Shown: in pieces, positions 7,896 to 16,290 of the stretch
Position numbering within the stretch: the stretch's first letter is position 1
Layout: each line of letters begins with the position of its first letter
From: Fulvivirga kasyanovii
GTDB lineage: Bacteria > Bacteroidota > Bacteroidia > Cytophagales > Cyclobacteriaceae
Assembly: GCF_009711405.1 (NCBI RefSeq)
Contig: NZ_SMLW01000662.1
Location: forward strand, 1-41,237
Direction: 5' to 3'
Length of the DNA stretch: 41,237 nucleotides
Notes under the pieces: model-generated
The model's input: only the letters and a program-made list of their open reading frames with translations
The model's database searches: none
Told to the model about the DNA's origin: nothing
Made by a program: the position numbers and the translations under genes

Positions 7896-7928
7896 CCGGG
7901 AAGCCTCGCAATTGCCTGGGGTTCCCGG
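7896..7928. repeat. GC-rich hairpin between the lipoprotein and SHOCT genes
   Basis: CCGGGAA at 7896-7902 pairs with TTCCCGG at 7922-7928 around a 19-base loop. No T-run follows. It may protect the upstream mRNA end or reduce read-through to the SHOCT gene. Confidence 0.5.
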
Positions 7929-7956
7929 TATTACATACAATTAAAACACTCAAATT

Positions 7957-8160
7957 ATGATGTACGGATGGATTATCGGGGTGATACTCGTCATCGTTCT
8001 GATTGTCGTGCTAGGGAGAGGTGGTATCTTTCAAAAAGGAACCAATCAATCCAACCACGAAAGCTCTGCGCTGGAAATAATGAAAAACCGCTATGCCAAA
8101 GGAGAAATAAATAAAACCGAGTTTGAAGAAAGAAAAGCTGAACTGGAAAAGACCAATTAG
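7957..8160 (+). CDS. SHOCT domain small membrane protein
   Basis: The 67-residue protein has one N-terminal membrane helix (about 4-20) and a short C-terminal SHOCT motif, ALEIMKNRYAKGEINKTEFEERKAEL. SHOCT is a two-helix motif often found at the C-terminus of small membrane proteins and thought to mediate oligomerisation. A paralogue lies at 21205-21417, with the nearly identical motif LKKRYAKGEISKEEYEDIKK. The stop is three bases before the GTG start of the next gene, so the two are probably translated together. Confidence 0.82.
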   Translation: MMYGWIIGVILVIVLIVVLGRGGIFQKGTNQSNHESSALEIMKNRYAKGEINKTEFEERKAELEKTN

Positions 8161-8163
8161 ATA

Positions 8164-9480
8164 GTGGGAAAATATAAGAAGAATAGCCTATCACTCACAG
8201 GAGCTATATCACTTGGTACCGGGGTTATGATTGGAGCAGCCATTTTTGCCCTGCTGGGGCAAGTGGCTGAATTATCCGGATCATTGTTTCCTATTGCCTT
8301 TCTGGTTGGAGCAATAATCGCTGGGTTTAGTGCATATGCTTACATAAAAATGTCAAATGCTTATCCTTCAGCCGGAGGGATAGCTATGTACTTGAAGAAA
8401 GCTTATGGTAAAGGTATCATTACGGCAGTGGCTGCTCTATTGATGGCTTTCGCCATGGTCATTAACCAGAGTTTGGTAGCCAGGACTTTTGGCTCTTATA
8501 CCATGCAGTTATTTGATGGAAATCAACATGATTTTTGGATACCTTTACTGGGTGTAATTTTATTGATTATCACTTTTTTGATCAATATTTCAGGCAATAA
8601 GGTCATCGACAGAGTTTCTTTTGTGATGGCAATAGTCAAGGTTGGCGGTATCGCCATTTTTGCCATTGGAGGGCTTTGGGCAGCCGGTTTTTCATTTGGC
8701 GAAGTTGTTCCAAAAGAAATTTCAGGCAACTACTCCATCGGAAGTTATTTAGGTGCTCTTGCGCTTTCAATTCTGGCTTATGCAGGATTTACCACCATCA
8801 CCAATAGTGGTGAAGAAATTGTGAAGCCTCACAAAAACGTAGGAAGAGCGATATGGATATCTCTCATTATCTGTACAATTGTCTATTTGCTGGTAGCATT
8901 CGCTGTATCGGTCAACCTTTCCGTTCCAAAAATAATAGAAACCAAAGACTACTCCCTGGCTGAAGCGGCCAGGCCTGCTTTTGGAAAATATGGCCTCTGG
9001 TTCACCGTAGGAATCGCCATCATTGCTACCGTATCAAGTGTTTTAGCCAATGTGTTCGCCATTTCCAGGATGACCGCCATGCTTACCGAAATGAAGTTGA
9101 TACCTCATAGACATTTCGGGATGCCAGGTAACCTGCAACAGCATATGTTGACATATACCATAGTTATCGCTATCACCTTAACCATATTTTTTGATCTCAG
9201 TAGGATAGCTTCTTTAGGTGCGATTTTTTATTTAATCATGGACGTCATTATACAATGGGGCGTTTTTAAATATTTACGCAAAGAAATCAAGGCAAACGGA
9301 GCAATACTTTTGGCCACTATTGTGCTTGACCTAGTTGTTTTGGCGGCTTTTATATGGATGAAAGTGGAGAGTGACATGCTGCTCATTATTGTTTCGGCTG
9401 TTTTGCTATCACTGATTTTCATGGGGGAAAAGTGGTTTTTGAAAATGAGGAAAGATAAGGCTGAATTAAGTAAAAACTAA
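8164..9480 (+). CDS. APC-superfamily amino acid permease
   Basis: The 438-residue protein has about twelve membrane helices. It opens with LSLTGAISLGTGVMIGAAIFALLGQ, the glycine-rich first helix of APC transporters, and has the helix-6 region LGALALSILAYAGFTTITNSGEEI. These features match amino acid/polyamine/cation permeases; the substrate cannot be named. The start is probably GTG at 8164, just after the SHOCT stop, with the same spacing as translationally coupled genes, since no ATG lies close by in frame. The link to metal resistance is unclear; uptake of a metal-binding amino acid or polyamine is one possibility. Confidence 0.85.
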   Translation: MGKYKKNSLSLTGAISLGTGVMIGAAIFALLGQVAELSGSLFPIAFLVGAIIAGFSAYAYIKMSNAYPSAGGIAMYLKKAYGKGIITAVAALLMAFAMVINQSLVARTFGSYTMQLFDGNQHDFWIPLLGVILLIITFLINISGNKVIDRVSFVMAIVKVGGIAIFAIGGLWAAGFSFGEVVPKEISGNYSIGSYLGALALSILAYAGFTTITNSGEEIVKPHKNVGRAIWISLIICTIVYLLVAFAVSVNLSVPKIIETKDYSLAEAARPAFGKYGLWFTVGIAIIATVSSVLANVFAISRMTAMLTEMKLIPHRHFGMPGNLQQHMLTYTIVIAITLTIFFDLSRIASLGAIFYLIMDVIIQWGVFKYLRKEIKANGAILLATIVLDLVVLAAFIWMKVESDMLLIIVSAVLLSLIFMGEKWFLKMRKDKAELSKN

Positions 9481-9492
9481 AACAAGAAAATT

Positions 9493-9615
9493 ATGATGGA
9501 TCAGGGATCAGGATTTGGGATGCACGGAGGTGGCTGGATGTGGCTCTTTTGGGGGCTGCTGCTAGTCGTGCTTGTGCTATTGATTATCTGGCTGATAAAG
9601 CAGATACGGAAATAA
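9493..9615 (+). CDS. 40-residue Gly/Trp-rich single-span membrane protein
   Basis: A short open frame reads MMDQGSGFGMHGGGWMWLFW and continues with a hydrophobic helix (GLLLVVLVLLIIWLI) and a basic end (KQIRK). It starts 13 bases after the permease stop and ends 18 bases before the second multicopper oxidase. A Gly/Met/His/Trp start followed by one helix is common in small proteins of Bacteroidota metal-resistance clusters, and resembles SHOCT proteins without the SHOCT tail. Its size and in-operon position support it as real, but the function is unknown. Confidence 0.65.
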   Translation: MMDQGSGFGMHGGGWMWLFWGLLLVVLVLLIIWLIKQIRK

Positions 9616-9632
9616 TTTGAACCTAAAGAGAT

Positions 9633-11300
9633 ATGAAAAAACCTTTCGGAATAAACAGAGGAAAATTTCTTGCAGCGGCTGGAGCAGGTGCTGCAGTAAC
9701 CATGATATGGCCTTTCTTTTCTTCATGTGACAGTAGACCCTCTACCACGGTAAAGCCCGAATTAAGTGAAGGGTTCAAGCCGGATGTAGACCTGGAATTG
9801 ACTGCTACACAATCAAAAGCCTCAATACTAACTGGAAATAAAACAGAGGTTTGGGTCTTCGTGAGTACTTTACTAAAGGGAGATAAAAATACACTTCAAA
9901 AACTGGAAGGCAGCTATTTGGGGCCAATTATTAAAGTTCGGAAAGGGCAAAAAATACGCATCCGTTTCAAAAATAATTTGCCGGTAGAAACCATCGTACA
10001 TTGGCACGGCATGCATGTACCGGAACAATATGATGGCCATCCCCAGGATGTGATCGGTAATGGTGAAACCTATATCTATGAATACGAAATAATGAACCGG
10101 GCCGGTACCTACTGGTTCCACCCACATCCGCACGGCCGCACAGGCCCGCAGGTATATAATGGCCTGGCCGGGTTATTATTGGTCACCGATGAAGAGGAAG
10201 AAAAACTCAATTTGCCAAAAGGAGCATTTGATGTACCGGTGGTCATTCAGGATCGTACGTTTGATAACCAAAACCAACTGATCTACCTCGATGGACAGAT
10301 GAAACGTATGCAAGGTTTTTTGGGCGATCAGATACTCATTAACGGGAGTGCCAGTCAGGAGATAAGCCTGAAAGCAGGTTGTACCTATCGCATGAGATTA
10401 CTAAACGGGTCTAATTCGAGAATTTATAAATTGGGTTGGGACGATGGCAGCCCCATGACCATTTTTGGGGTCGATGGCAGTTTACTGGGCTCACCCAAAG
10501 AATTACCCTACCTGATGCTGGGGCCAGCCAAGAGAGTTGACCTTTGGCTGGACCTGAGAGATAAAGATGAAGGAACTGTATTAACGATGAAAAGCCTGAG
10601 TTTCCCATTAGACGGCATGTCCGGTGGAATGATGGGCGATGGCATGATGGACGGAGTAGTAAGCAAACTGCCCCACGGAAGCGAATTTGAAGTTTTTTCA
10701 GTAAAGCTTGTTGATTCTGGTAGCAACAGTGCCGAATTACCTGCCCGACTTGTCAATTATCAACCCCTTGATCCATCCACGGCAACTAACTTAAACAGTC
10801 CCAGGCAATTTGCTTTTAACATGGGCCACATGGAACTGACGATAAACGGCCGTACCTGGGAAACCACAGAAGTGGCTGACGAAGAAATAGTGAAACTAGG
10901 GACCACCGAGGTTTGGGAGTTGATCAATGGGGACGGAATGATGAGTAATGATGACGGTGGTGGCATGATGGATGGCCACGGTATGATGGGTGATGGCGGA
11001 ATGATGGGAGGCGATAGTGGTATGATGGGCAATATGATGCAAATGCCACACCCGGTTCACATACATCAATTACAATTCAATATACTGGAAAGGAACGTGG
11101 ATGGCATGGATCCCGGGTTATGGGATGCCATAAAAGAAGGCTTTGTAGATGAAGGCTGGCATGATACGATATTACTGATGCCTGGGATGAAAGCAAAGGT
11201 TATCATGCAGTTCAAAGATTTTAAGGGCTTGTTTGTATACCACTGCCACAACCTTGAGCATGAGGATATGGGTATGATGCGGAATTTTAAAATCGTTTAA
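9633..11300 (+). CDS. Multicopper oxidase (CueO/CotA-like) with Met-rich loops
   Basis: The 555-residue protein begins with a basic stretch and a hydrophobic export segment (NRGKFLAAAGAGAAVTMIWPFF). It looks Tat-like but has only one arginine at the twin-Arg position, and the FSSC that follows could serve as a lipobox. Copper motifs are complete: HWHG near residue 123, HPHPHG near 163, HPVHIHQ near 472 and HCHNLEHEDMGM near 537. There are two Met/Gly-rich insertions (about 328-345 and 434-470, with repeated GGMMGDGM units), as in CueO-type cuprous oxidases. It probably oxidises Cu(I), silver-sensitive phenols or Fe(II) in the periplasm. It is a different subfamily from the barrel-fused oxidase at 3354, so the island carries two non-redundant oxidases. 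An unknown membrane protein gene starts four bases after the stop. Confidence 0.92.
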   Translation: MKKPFGINRGKFLAAAGAGAAVTMIWPFFSSCDSRPSTTVKPELSEGFKPDVDLELTATQSKASILTGNKTEVWVFVSTLLKGDKNTLQKLEGSYLGPIIKVRKGQKIRIRFKNNLPVETIVHWHGMHVPEQYDGHPQDVIGNGETYIYEYEIMNRAGTYWFHPHPHGRTGPQVYNGLAGLLLVTDEEEEKLNLPKGAFDVPVVIQDRTFDNQNQLIYLDGQMKRMQGFLGDQILINGSASQEISLKAGCTYRMRLLNGSNSRIYKLGWDDGSPMTIFGVDGSLLGSPKELPYLMLGPAKRVDLWLDLRDKDEGTVLTMKSLSFPLDGMSGGMMGDGMMDGVVSKLPHGSEFEVFSVKLVDSGSNSAELPARLVNYQPLDPSTATNLNSPRQFAFNMGHMELTINGRTWETTEVADEEIVKLGTTEVWELINGDGMMSNDDGGGMMDGHGMMGDGGMMGGDSGMMGNMMQMPHPVHIHQLQFNILERNVDGMDPGLWDAIKEGFVDEGWHDTILLMPGMKAKVIMQFKDFKGLFVYHCHNLEHEDMGMMRNFKIV

Positions 11301-11303
11301 ACA

Positions 11304-11825
11304 ATGGATTTAAGCTTTGGTATTTTCGTTGTGCCGTTTATTGCCTTAACGTTGATTATAACGTTATTTATCCATTTTTTGAAGAAGGTAGCAGACAAGC
11401 GAAATTATAAGTATTTTATAGTTTCTACAGCTATTGTAGCCTTTGTGCTAAACTTTGGTTGGGAGGTAGTTCAGGGCCCCTTATATGAAAATTTTGAATA
11501 CGATTTTGAACATGTTTCTTTTTGTGCATTGGCCTCCATAGCGGATATGCTCATGGTGCTCGTTCTGCTCTTCTTATTTGGCCTTATTTACAACAACGTT
11601 TATTGGATTAAGCGTTTAAAATTTACCAGAACTTTAACATTAATCCTTACTGGTTTCCTAGGTGCTATTTTGGCGGAGTTGTGGCATACATGGCGAGGAG
11701 ATTGGTCGTATGCTGATACAATGCCAATGCTCCCTCTGGTTGAAGTAGGCATTTCACCGGTCTTGCAGTTTTCTGTTTTACCGTTGATCATATTTGTCAT
11801 AAGCAGAAGAGCCTTAAAACTATGA
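11304..11825 (+). CDS. Five-span membrane protein of unknown function
   Basis: The 173-residue protein has about five membrane helices (near 7-26, 38-53, 73-95, 108-124 and 148-167). Conserved-looking loop residues include NFGWEVVQGPLYENF and ELWHTWRGDWSYADTMPML. The many Trp, Glu and His residues near the membrane edges could bind a metal or a pigment, but I do not recognise the family. It begins four bases after the multicopper oxidase stop, so it is co-transcribed with it. A very distant relation to the lycopene-cyclase-like fold crossed my mind because of similar size and helix number, but I cannot support it. Confidence 0.7.
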   Translation: MDLSFGIFVVPFIALTLIITLFIHFLKKVADKRNYKYFIVSTAIVAFVLNFGWEVVQGPLYENFEYDFEHVSFCALASIADMLMVLVLLFLFGLIYNNVYWIKRLKFTRTLTLILTGFLGAILAELWHTWRGDWSYADTMPMLPLVEVGISPVLQFSVLPLIIFVISRRALKL

Positions 11826-11893
11826 GTAATAGCAGTTGTGAAATGCACAATAAAACATGGAGAAGGATTTTAGCTAAACAATTATCAATATGA
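11822..11893 (+). CDS. Possible 23-residue micro-ORF with ATGA junctions on both sides
   Basis: The frame reads MSNSSCEMHNKTWRRI and then LAKQLSI. Its ATG overlaps the stop of the upstream gene (ATGA at 11822), and its TGA overlaps the next gene's start (ATGA at 11890). The double overlap exactly fills the gap. It could pass ribosomes from one gene to the next. Chance is also plausible for so short a frame. Confidence 0.25.
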   Translation: MSNSSCEMHNKTWRRILAKQLSI

Positions 11894-12105
11894 AAATGGA
11901 TTATGAATTACGATCAAAGAAAAATAAGGCGTGGGGAGAAATAGGCTATGGGATTATGTGGCTTTTTGTAGTAGCCTTAATAGAGGGAATATCATATGCC
12001 GAAGGACTTGAAGGCTTGTTTTATCATATAATGTCCATACCTGCTGGAATAGCTGCTATTTATAAATTTGTAATTGGTTTCAGAAAATTTAAAAATATCA
12101 AATAA
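11890..12105 (+). CDS. Small two-span membrane protein
   Basis: The 71-residue product has a charged N-terminus, two hydrophobic helices (about 17-33 and 42-61) and a basic C-terminus. I do not recognise a family. It lies between the unknown five-span protein and the DUF318 permease, separated from the latter by about 100 bases that hold only a weak hairpin (AACCG...CGGTT near 12105-12125). Confidence 0.55.
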   Translation: MKMDYELRSKKNKAWGEIGYGIMWLFVVALIEGISYAEGLEGLFYHIMSIPAGIAAIYKFVIGFRKFKNIK

Positions 12106-12209
12106 AACCGGCATGCCTGCGGTTGGCAAACAAGGCCGAAGCAAAATTAGGACACACAGGAGGATGACTAAATTTTATTGCTAGTTAGACACGTGTAAAA
12201 TTTAAACGA

Positions 12210-13496
12210 ATGAAAAAAGGTAAAGCGATTATTTTAATGGGTATGCTTATTTTGGCTCCAATGGCGGTATTTGCCCAGGAGGAATCAAAAAACATTGTAG
12301 ATTTATGGGGAGAATCTGCCAAAACAGCCTTGGGCTTTTTCTGGAAATCCGGTTGGGCATTTGTTTTAGGCTATATGGTCAGTGGAGCTATTCAGGCCTT
12401 CGTCCCCAAAAAGAAACTCACCAGCCACATGGGGCAGAGCAATATCAAAAGCGTCTCACTTTCTACTTTTTTTGGTTCCATATCTTCCTCTTGTTCATTT
12501 GCTGCACTGGCAGCAGCAAGGTCACTGTTTTTGAAAGGTGCCCACTTTGTAAGTACGGTCGCCTTTATGTTTGCTTCAACCAACCTCGTAATTGAGTTGG
12601 GGATCCTCATCTTTATTTTTCTGGGTTGGCAGTTTATAGTAGCCGAAGTGATTGGTGGACTTATTCTTATAACAATTAGCTCAATTCTCATCAAGCTGAC
12701 TTATCCGAAAAAGTGGATAAAAGAAGCCAGGGAAAAAGTGGAGGAAGAATCGGCTGAAGAGGAGGATTTTGACTGGAAGAAGCGCATAAAATCAAAAGAA
12801 GGCTGGTTTTTGGTGGGAAAAAAATTTGTGATGGAGTGGAAAATGGCCTGGGAAGACATTCTCATTGGCTTCACCATAGCCGGGTTTGTTTCTGTATTAG
12901 TGCCACAATCTTTCTGGGAAGCGATTTTTTTAAACGGGATGCAGGGTGAATTACCTGATTTTGTGATACGGTTGGAAAATGCTTTGGTAGCACCATTTGT
13001 AGCGGCAGCCACTTTCATTGGCTCTATGGGTAACATACCACTTGCCACTGTGCTCAATGAAAACGGTATTCTCTTTGCCGGCCTGATGGGGTTCATTTAT
13101 TCCGATTTGATGGTGCCGCCTTTGGTGAATATGAATAGAAAATACTATGGGACGAGAGTGGCCTTTTATATTGCCGGGATCATGTACGTGAGTATTGTGA
13201 TTACTGCTTTGATACTTAACTATAATTTTGATTTATTGGGCGTGTTACCCGAAGGCAGCAGGAAGGTCGCAGAGGTAACGCAGTTCAAGATCGATTACAC
13301 CTTCTGGTTCAATATTGTTTTCGCATTATTTACGGCCCTGATGTTGTATTTCAATTTCAAAACAAAAGAAATGGATTCGGGCGGTGGAGGTCATGATCAT
13401 GATCATGGGGATGATGGGGTTTCCTTTAAAAGAATAATAGTTTATGCGTTTGCCCTGATCGTGGCTGTAGGATTGATTATCTACTTATTATTTTAG
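12210..13496 (+). CDS. YraQ/ArsP-type permease (DUF318)
   Basis: The 428-residue protein has an N-terminal signal-like segment (ending VFAQ) and about eight to ten membrane helices. The first repeat holds GSISSSCSFAALAAARSLFL (about 88-108) and the second holds FIGSMGNIPLATVL and SDLMVPPLVNMNRKYYG (about 270-315). These are the hallmarks of the DUF318/YraQ permease family. It includes ArsP, which exports methylated arsenicals, and relatives in copper and zinc resistance clusters. A cytoplasmic charged linker (about 170-190, many Glu and Lys) separates the repeats, and a His/Asp-rich loop, GGGGHDHDHGDDG, lies near residue 395. It probably exports a metal or metalloid species; which one is not evident. 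Confidence 0.85.
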   Translation: MKKGKAIILMGMLILAPMAVFAQEESKNIVDLWGESAKTALGFFWKSGWAFVLGYMVSGAIQAFVPKKKLTSHMGQSNIKSVSLSTFFGSISSSCSFAALAAARSLFLKGAHFVSTVAFMFASTNLVIELGILIFIFLGWQFIVAEVIGGLILITISSILIKLTYPKKWIKEAREKVEEESAEEEDFDWKKRIKSKEGWFLVGKKFVMEWKMAWEDILIGFTIAGFVSVLVPQSFWEAIFLNGMQGELPDFVIRLENALVAPFVAAATFIGSMGNIPLATVLNENGILFAGLMGFIYSDLMVPPLVNMNRKYYGTRVAFYIAGIMYVSIVITALILNYNFDLLGVLPEGSRKVAEVTQFKIDYTFWFNIVFALFTALMLYFNFKTKEMDSGGGGHDHDHGDDGVSFKRIIVYAFALIVAVGLIIYLLF

Positions 13497-13504
13497 GTGC
13501 CTTT

Positions 13505-14410
13505 ATGAATTGGTCATTATTCATAGCATCAGTTTTATTACTATTTACAGTAGCCTATGACTTTTTCTTTACTGTTATATCAATCAATGGAGCAGGCCTG
13601 GTTTCCTCGAGACTTTCAGGCTGGATTTCAGAACTTTTTTTAAATCTTAACAAAGCTGTGAATGGTAGAAAAGTGCTAAACTACTGTGGGGTATCGATAA
13701 TACTATCACTTATCATATGGTGGATTGGAGGGCTATGGTTAGGATTTTATCTATTGATACTATCTGACGAGCGCTCAGTGGTTACTGCTTCCACAGGAAT
13801 TGCAGCTGATGTATCAGACAAGTTTTACTACAGTGGTTATGTGCTTTCAACCATGGGCAATGGTGATTTTGTGCCTGGATCGCCTGGCTGGCAAATAGTA
13901 ATAGCCGTTTTTTCGTTTTCAGGCTTTATTTTCATTACCACTGCAATGACCTATCTTATTTCGGTATCATCAGCAGTCATCCATAAACGATCTCTCAGCC
14001 TTTACATAAATGATATTATGACGCTAAATGAGGAAGATAGAATAAACTGTTTGTATGAAAATGCAGCAGAGATAAGAAATATGATCAATCGTCACAATCA
14101 GAATCATTTTGCATATCCAGTGGTACATTACTTTTTTAGTACGGATAAAAAAACTTCCTTTTCAATCGGCTTATGGAGATTAAACGCATTGCTCACTTCC
14201 ATTCAAAATGATTCAGGACACCCATCACACAAGGTGATGCCTCTCATTAGGTCTATTGATAACTATTTGTCCACAATGAGTGAAGCTTTTATTCCTAAAA
14301 ATGAGGGAAATCCTGGTAAAAATGATGATGGGAGTGATTTAAAAAAACTGCAGTTAATTAAATTATTAAATAGTGATGGTTGGTACGCAGCAAAAAAAGA
14401 AATACTATGA
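13505..14410 (+). CDS. Two-pore-loop ion channel family protein with atypical filter
   Basis: The 301-residue protein has an N-terminal helix (about 4-24), further helices near 62-84 and 134-155, and a pore-like loop, GYVLSTMGNGDFVPGSPGW, before the last one. In K+ channels the loop usually reads T-V/I-G-Y-G-D. Here it is T116-M-G-N-G-D121, with Asn in place of Tyr, so ion selectivity may differ. The C-terminal half is soluble and helical, possibly a regulatory domain. The ATG of the next gene overlaps the stop (ATGA at 14407). The fold call is good; selectivity is unknown. Confidence 0.75.
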   Translation: MNWSLFIASVLLLFTVAYDFFFTVISINGAGLVSSRLSGWISELFLNLNKAVNGRKVLNYCGVSIILSLIIWWIGGLWLGFYLLILSDERSVVTASTGIAADVSDKFYYSGYVLSTMGNGDFVPGSPGWQIVIAVFSFSGFIFITTAMTYLISVSSAVIHKRSLSLYINDIMTLNEEDRINCLYENAAEIRNMINRHNQNHFAYPVVHYFFSTDKKTSFSIGLWRLNALLTSIQNDSGHPSHKVMPLIRSIDNYLSTMSEAFIPKNEGNPGKNDDGSDLKKLQLIKLLNSDGWYAAKKEIL

Positions 14411-14709
14411 AAAACTACGACACACTTTCCGAAGCGTTGAATGATCTTAAGACAAGAGGTTATTCAAACGATTTTAATCTCAAACCACATTGTATTGAAT
14501 GCCCGGCCCATAAACTCGAGCTATACCCTGAACAGTTTGAAGTAAAAGAAGTATATCGGTTTGAAGGCATGAGCAATCCTGATGATAATTCTATTCTTTA
14601 CGCTATTGAGTCAAAAGATGGGTTCAAAGGGGTGTTGGTAGATGCCTATGGAGTATATGCAGAATCATTGACCGAAGAAATGATCAGAAAACTGAAAGTG
14701 GTCAGGTAA
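14407..14709 (+). CDS. 100-residue CxxC protein, free-standing form of the domain fused to the HMA-AraC regulator
   Basis: The start at 14407 overlaps the channel gene's stop (ATGA) and gives MKNYDTLSEALNDLKTRGY; an ATG 27 bases earlier in the same frame is less likely. A CIEC pair lies near residue 29, followed by VYRFEGMSNPDDNSILYAIE and GFKGVLVDAYGVY. The C-terminal 95 residues of the regulator at 16291-17148 follow the same pattern (LSEALHDLREKGY, CLEC, FYRFDENE, IYGIETPDGLKGLLID). Databases often label such proteins as PRPP-synthetase-like, but no catalytic motif is visible, so I treat that name as unsafe. The CxxC suggests metal or redox sensing. Confidence 0.7.
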   Translation: MKNYDTLSEALNDLKTRGYSNDFNLKPHCIECPAHKLELYPEQFEVKEVYRFEGMSNPDDNSILYAIESKDGFKGVLVDAYGVYAESLTEEMIRKLKVVR

Positions 14710-14737
14710 ACAGATAGCTGGTATATGGTAGTGAATT

Positions 14738-14760
14738 TTATACATATTTGATGAGATTTT
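14738..14760 (+). promoter_or_regulatory. Shared motif site 5, upstream of the DUF2231 gene
   Basis: The sequence reads TTATACATA, ten bases, TTTT. It is the weakest match of the five but keeps the exact spacing. It ends 57 bases before the ATG at 14818. Confidence 0.4.
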
Positions 14761-14817
14761 GTAAAGGTGTTTCATTTAAAGAGCGATAGATTTATTGTTT
14801 TATCAGAACACGCTAAT

Positions 14818-15474
14818 ATGAAAAAACTTTGGATCACATTATATCTTGCAGTTTCAGTTTTCACCCTCTCTGCGCATGAAGGGGAGAAACATAACAAAAG
14901 TGAAAAACAGGATTCAGTGGAGACAGAACAGGTTGTAGAGAATTCACATGAGGATCAAGTACATGAAGACGACCATACAGGCCATGAGGACAAAAAAGTA
15001 ACAGCCGATTTTGATGATTTTCCAAACCTGCATCCTCTGATGGTACATTTTCCCATTGTATTGTTATTGGTGGGAGCCGTATTAGCCATTGCTAATGTAT
15101 TCTTTCTCAAAAAGGAAATTGATTGGGTGATCACCGGGCTTATTTTTGTGGGGGCATTAGGTGCTTACCTATCAGGGAGAACCTTTCATCCACATACCCA
15201 TGATCTTACCGAGCATGCTAAGCAAGTACTGGCACAACATGACAAATGGGCGGATTGGACAATTTACCTGAGCATTGCAGGATTCGTTGTTCAGATAGTA
15301 AGCCAGTTCTTTTTTAAGCAAAAACGGTGGGCAGTGGCGGTAGTAGCCCTTATACTTATCGCATCAGCCTATACCGTGTCACGCACCGGTCATTATGGAG
15401 CCCAATTAGTACATATTGAAGCTGTGGGGCCTCAGGGTAAATTCCTTGAATCAGGAGAAAGTCACTCGCACTGA
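14818..15474 (+). CDS. DUF2231 membrane protein with His/Glu-rich linker
   Basis: The ATG at 14818 begins a clear signal peptide (MKKLWITLYLAVSVFTLSAH), so an earlier in-frame ATG at 14767 is not the start. After it comes an acidic, His-rich linker (about 20-65), then FPNLHPLMVHFPIVLLLVGAV, the DUF2231 signature, and three or four more membrane helices. DUF2231 proteins are small multi-span membrane proteins of unknown function, often found near haem, copper or redox genes. The conserved HPLMVHFP histidines and the later HPHTHDLTEH could bind haem or copper. The product has 218 residues. Confidence 0.8.
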   Translation: MKKLWITLYLAVSVFTLSAHEGEKHNKSEKQDSVETEQVVENSHEDQVHEDDHTGHEDKKVTADFDDFPNLHPLMVHFPIVLLLVGAVLAIANVFFLKKEIDWVITGLIFVGALGAYLSGRTFHPHTHDLTEHAKQVLAQHDKWADWTIYLSIAGFVVQIVSQFFFKQKRWAVAVVALILIASAYTVSRTGHYGAQLVHIEAVGPQGKFLESGESHSH

Positions 15475-15489
15475 TAATTATTAAATTAT

Positions 15490-15510
15490 AACATTGATTT
15501 TTATCATGTT
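15490..15510 (+). terminator. Weak hairpin after the DUF2231 gene
   Basis: AACAT and ATGTT pair, with an inner GAT/ATC and a short T loop, then TTTC. The stem is short and AT-rich, so this is a tentative terminator. Confidence 0.3.
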
Positions 15511-15582
15511 TTCAACCAATATCTATCATTTGACTTATAACTGATTTTTACTAGCTTTATGCAATAATTGTCACGCAAGGCC

Positions 15583-16050
15583 ATGATAAAGAGATTGCAT
15601 AAACGAAAAGAATACATAGTGATCCTGTTGCTTACAGGATTCATTAGTGTTTTTGTATGTGATGCTCTTTGTGATTTTGGGGTGATCTCTTGGGGAAATT
15701 ACTCTGCAGTTGTTAATAAAACGGATACTCATCCAAAAAAAGCGCATGACCATGATCATCACGATACTAATACAGATCATCACCACGATAACAAGCATAG
15801 CCATGATGGTAACGAGGAGGATGAGTGTTGTGATGAAGTAGTGAATAACCTCTATGCCTCATTAATTAAATATGAGCTAAAGCAAATACCGGTTGAGACT
15901 CCCGTCTTTCATGTGCTTTATCAGGTTTATACTGTAGATTTTGAAGTAGAAAACTTTAATCAGCAATTACTCCCGTTTTTATATACAAATCTGCCGCCAC
16001 CTCTTAGTGGTAACCATATTCGTATTTTTATTCAATCCTTCCTCAATTAG
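15583..16050 (+). CDS. His-rich Cys-containing exported protein, paralogue of the 1033-1521 product
   Basis: The ATG at 15583 follows CAAGG and is preferred over a TTG at 15568. The product has 155 residues with an export helix (about 13-31), a short Cys segment (CDALCDFG), a strongly His/Asp-rich linker (HDHDHHDTNTDHHHDNKHSH) and a second Cys pair (ECCDE). The C-terminus GNHIRIFIQSFLN matches that of the product at 1033-1521. Both genes are followed by an HMA-AraC regulator, which suggests they arose by duplication of the same unit. Metal binding (copper, zinc, nickel) is inferred from composition. Confidence 0.62.
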   Translation: MIKRLHKRKEYIVILLLTGFISVFVCDALCDFGVISWGNYSAVVNKTDTHPKKAHDHDHHDTNTDHHHDNKHSHDGNEEDECCDEVVNNLYASLIKYELKQIPVETPVFHVLYQVYTVDFEVENFNQQLLPFLYTNLPPPLSGNHIRIFIQSFLN

Positions 16051-16062
16051 CATTCATCTGTT

Positions 16063-16111
16063 AGGCTGATCGTAAAGTTTGCAATACTCTATTCCGCAAG
16101 CTTATCAGCCT
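16063..16111 (+). terminator. Strong hairpin between the His-rich protein and HMA-AraC genes
   Basis: AGGCTGAT (16063-16070) pairs with ATCAGCCT (16104-16111), and AAGTTTGC with GCAAGCTT inside it, with one G-T pair and a four-base bulge. The right arm is followed by the T-rich TGTTCTATTCTTTTC. It fits a terminator 12 bases after the stop. The rest of the 240-base gap shows nothing else I can name. Confidence 0.65.
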
Positions 16112-16290
16112 TGTTCTATTCTTTTCAATAATTCTTAACAAATTTTTCTGCGCGGAGCAATATGTTGCCGGCTTTAAATTATTGTTGAAACCATTCATTT
16201 GGTAATGAGCAATAAGAATTTGATTAGCTAGTACCTCTTCGCAATCACTGAAATTAATTCAGGATCAGAAAAGTTTAATCCTTATAACAG

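Noticed and set aside
14407-14709. PRPP synthetase as the function of the small CxxC protein
   Set aside because: It is too short and has no PRPP or ATP motif; the name is probably a carried-over label.
14767-14817. Upstream start for the DUF2231 gene
   Set aside because: The ATG at 14818 begins a clean signal peptide; the extra residues would precede it without purpose.
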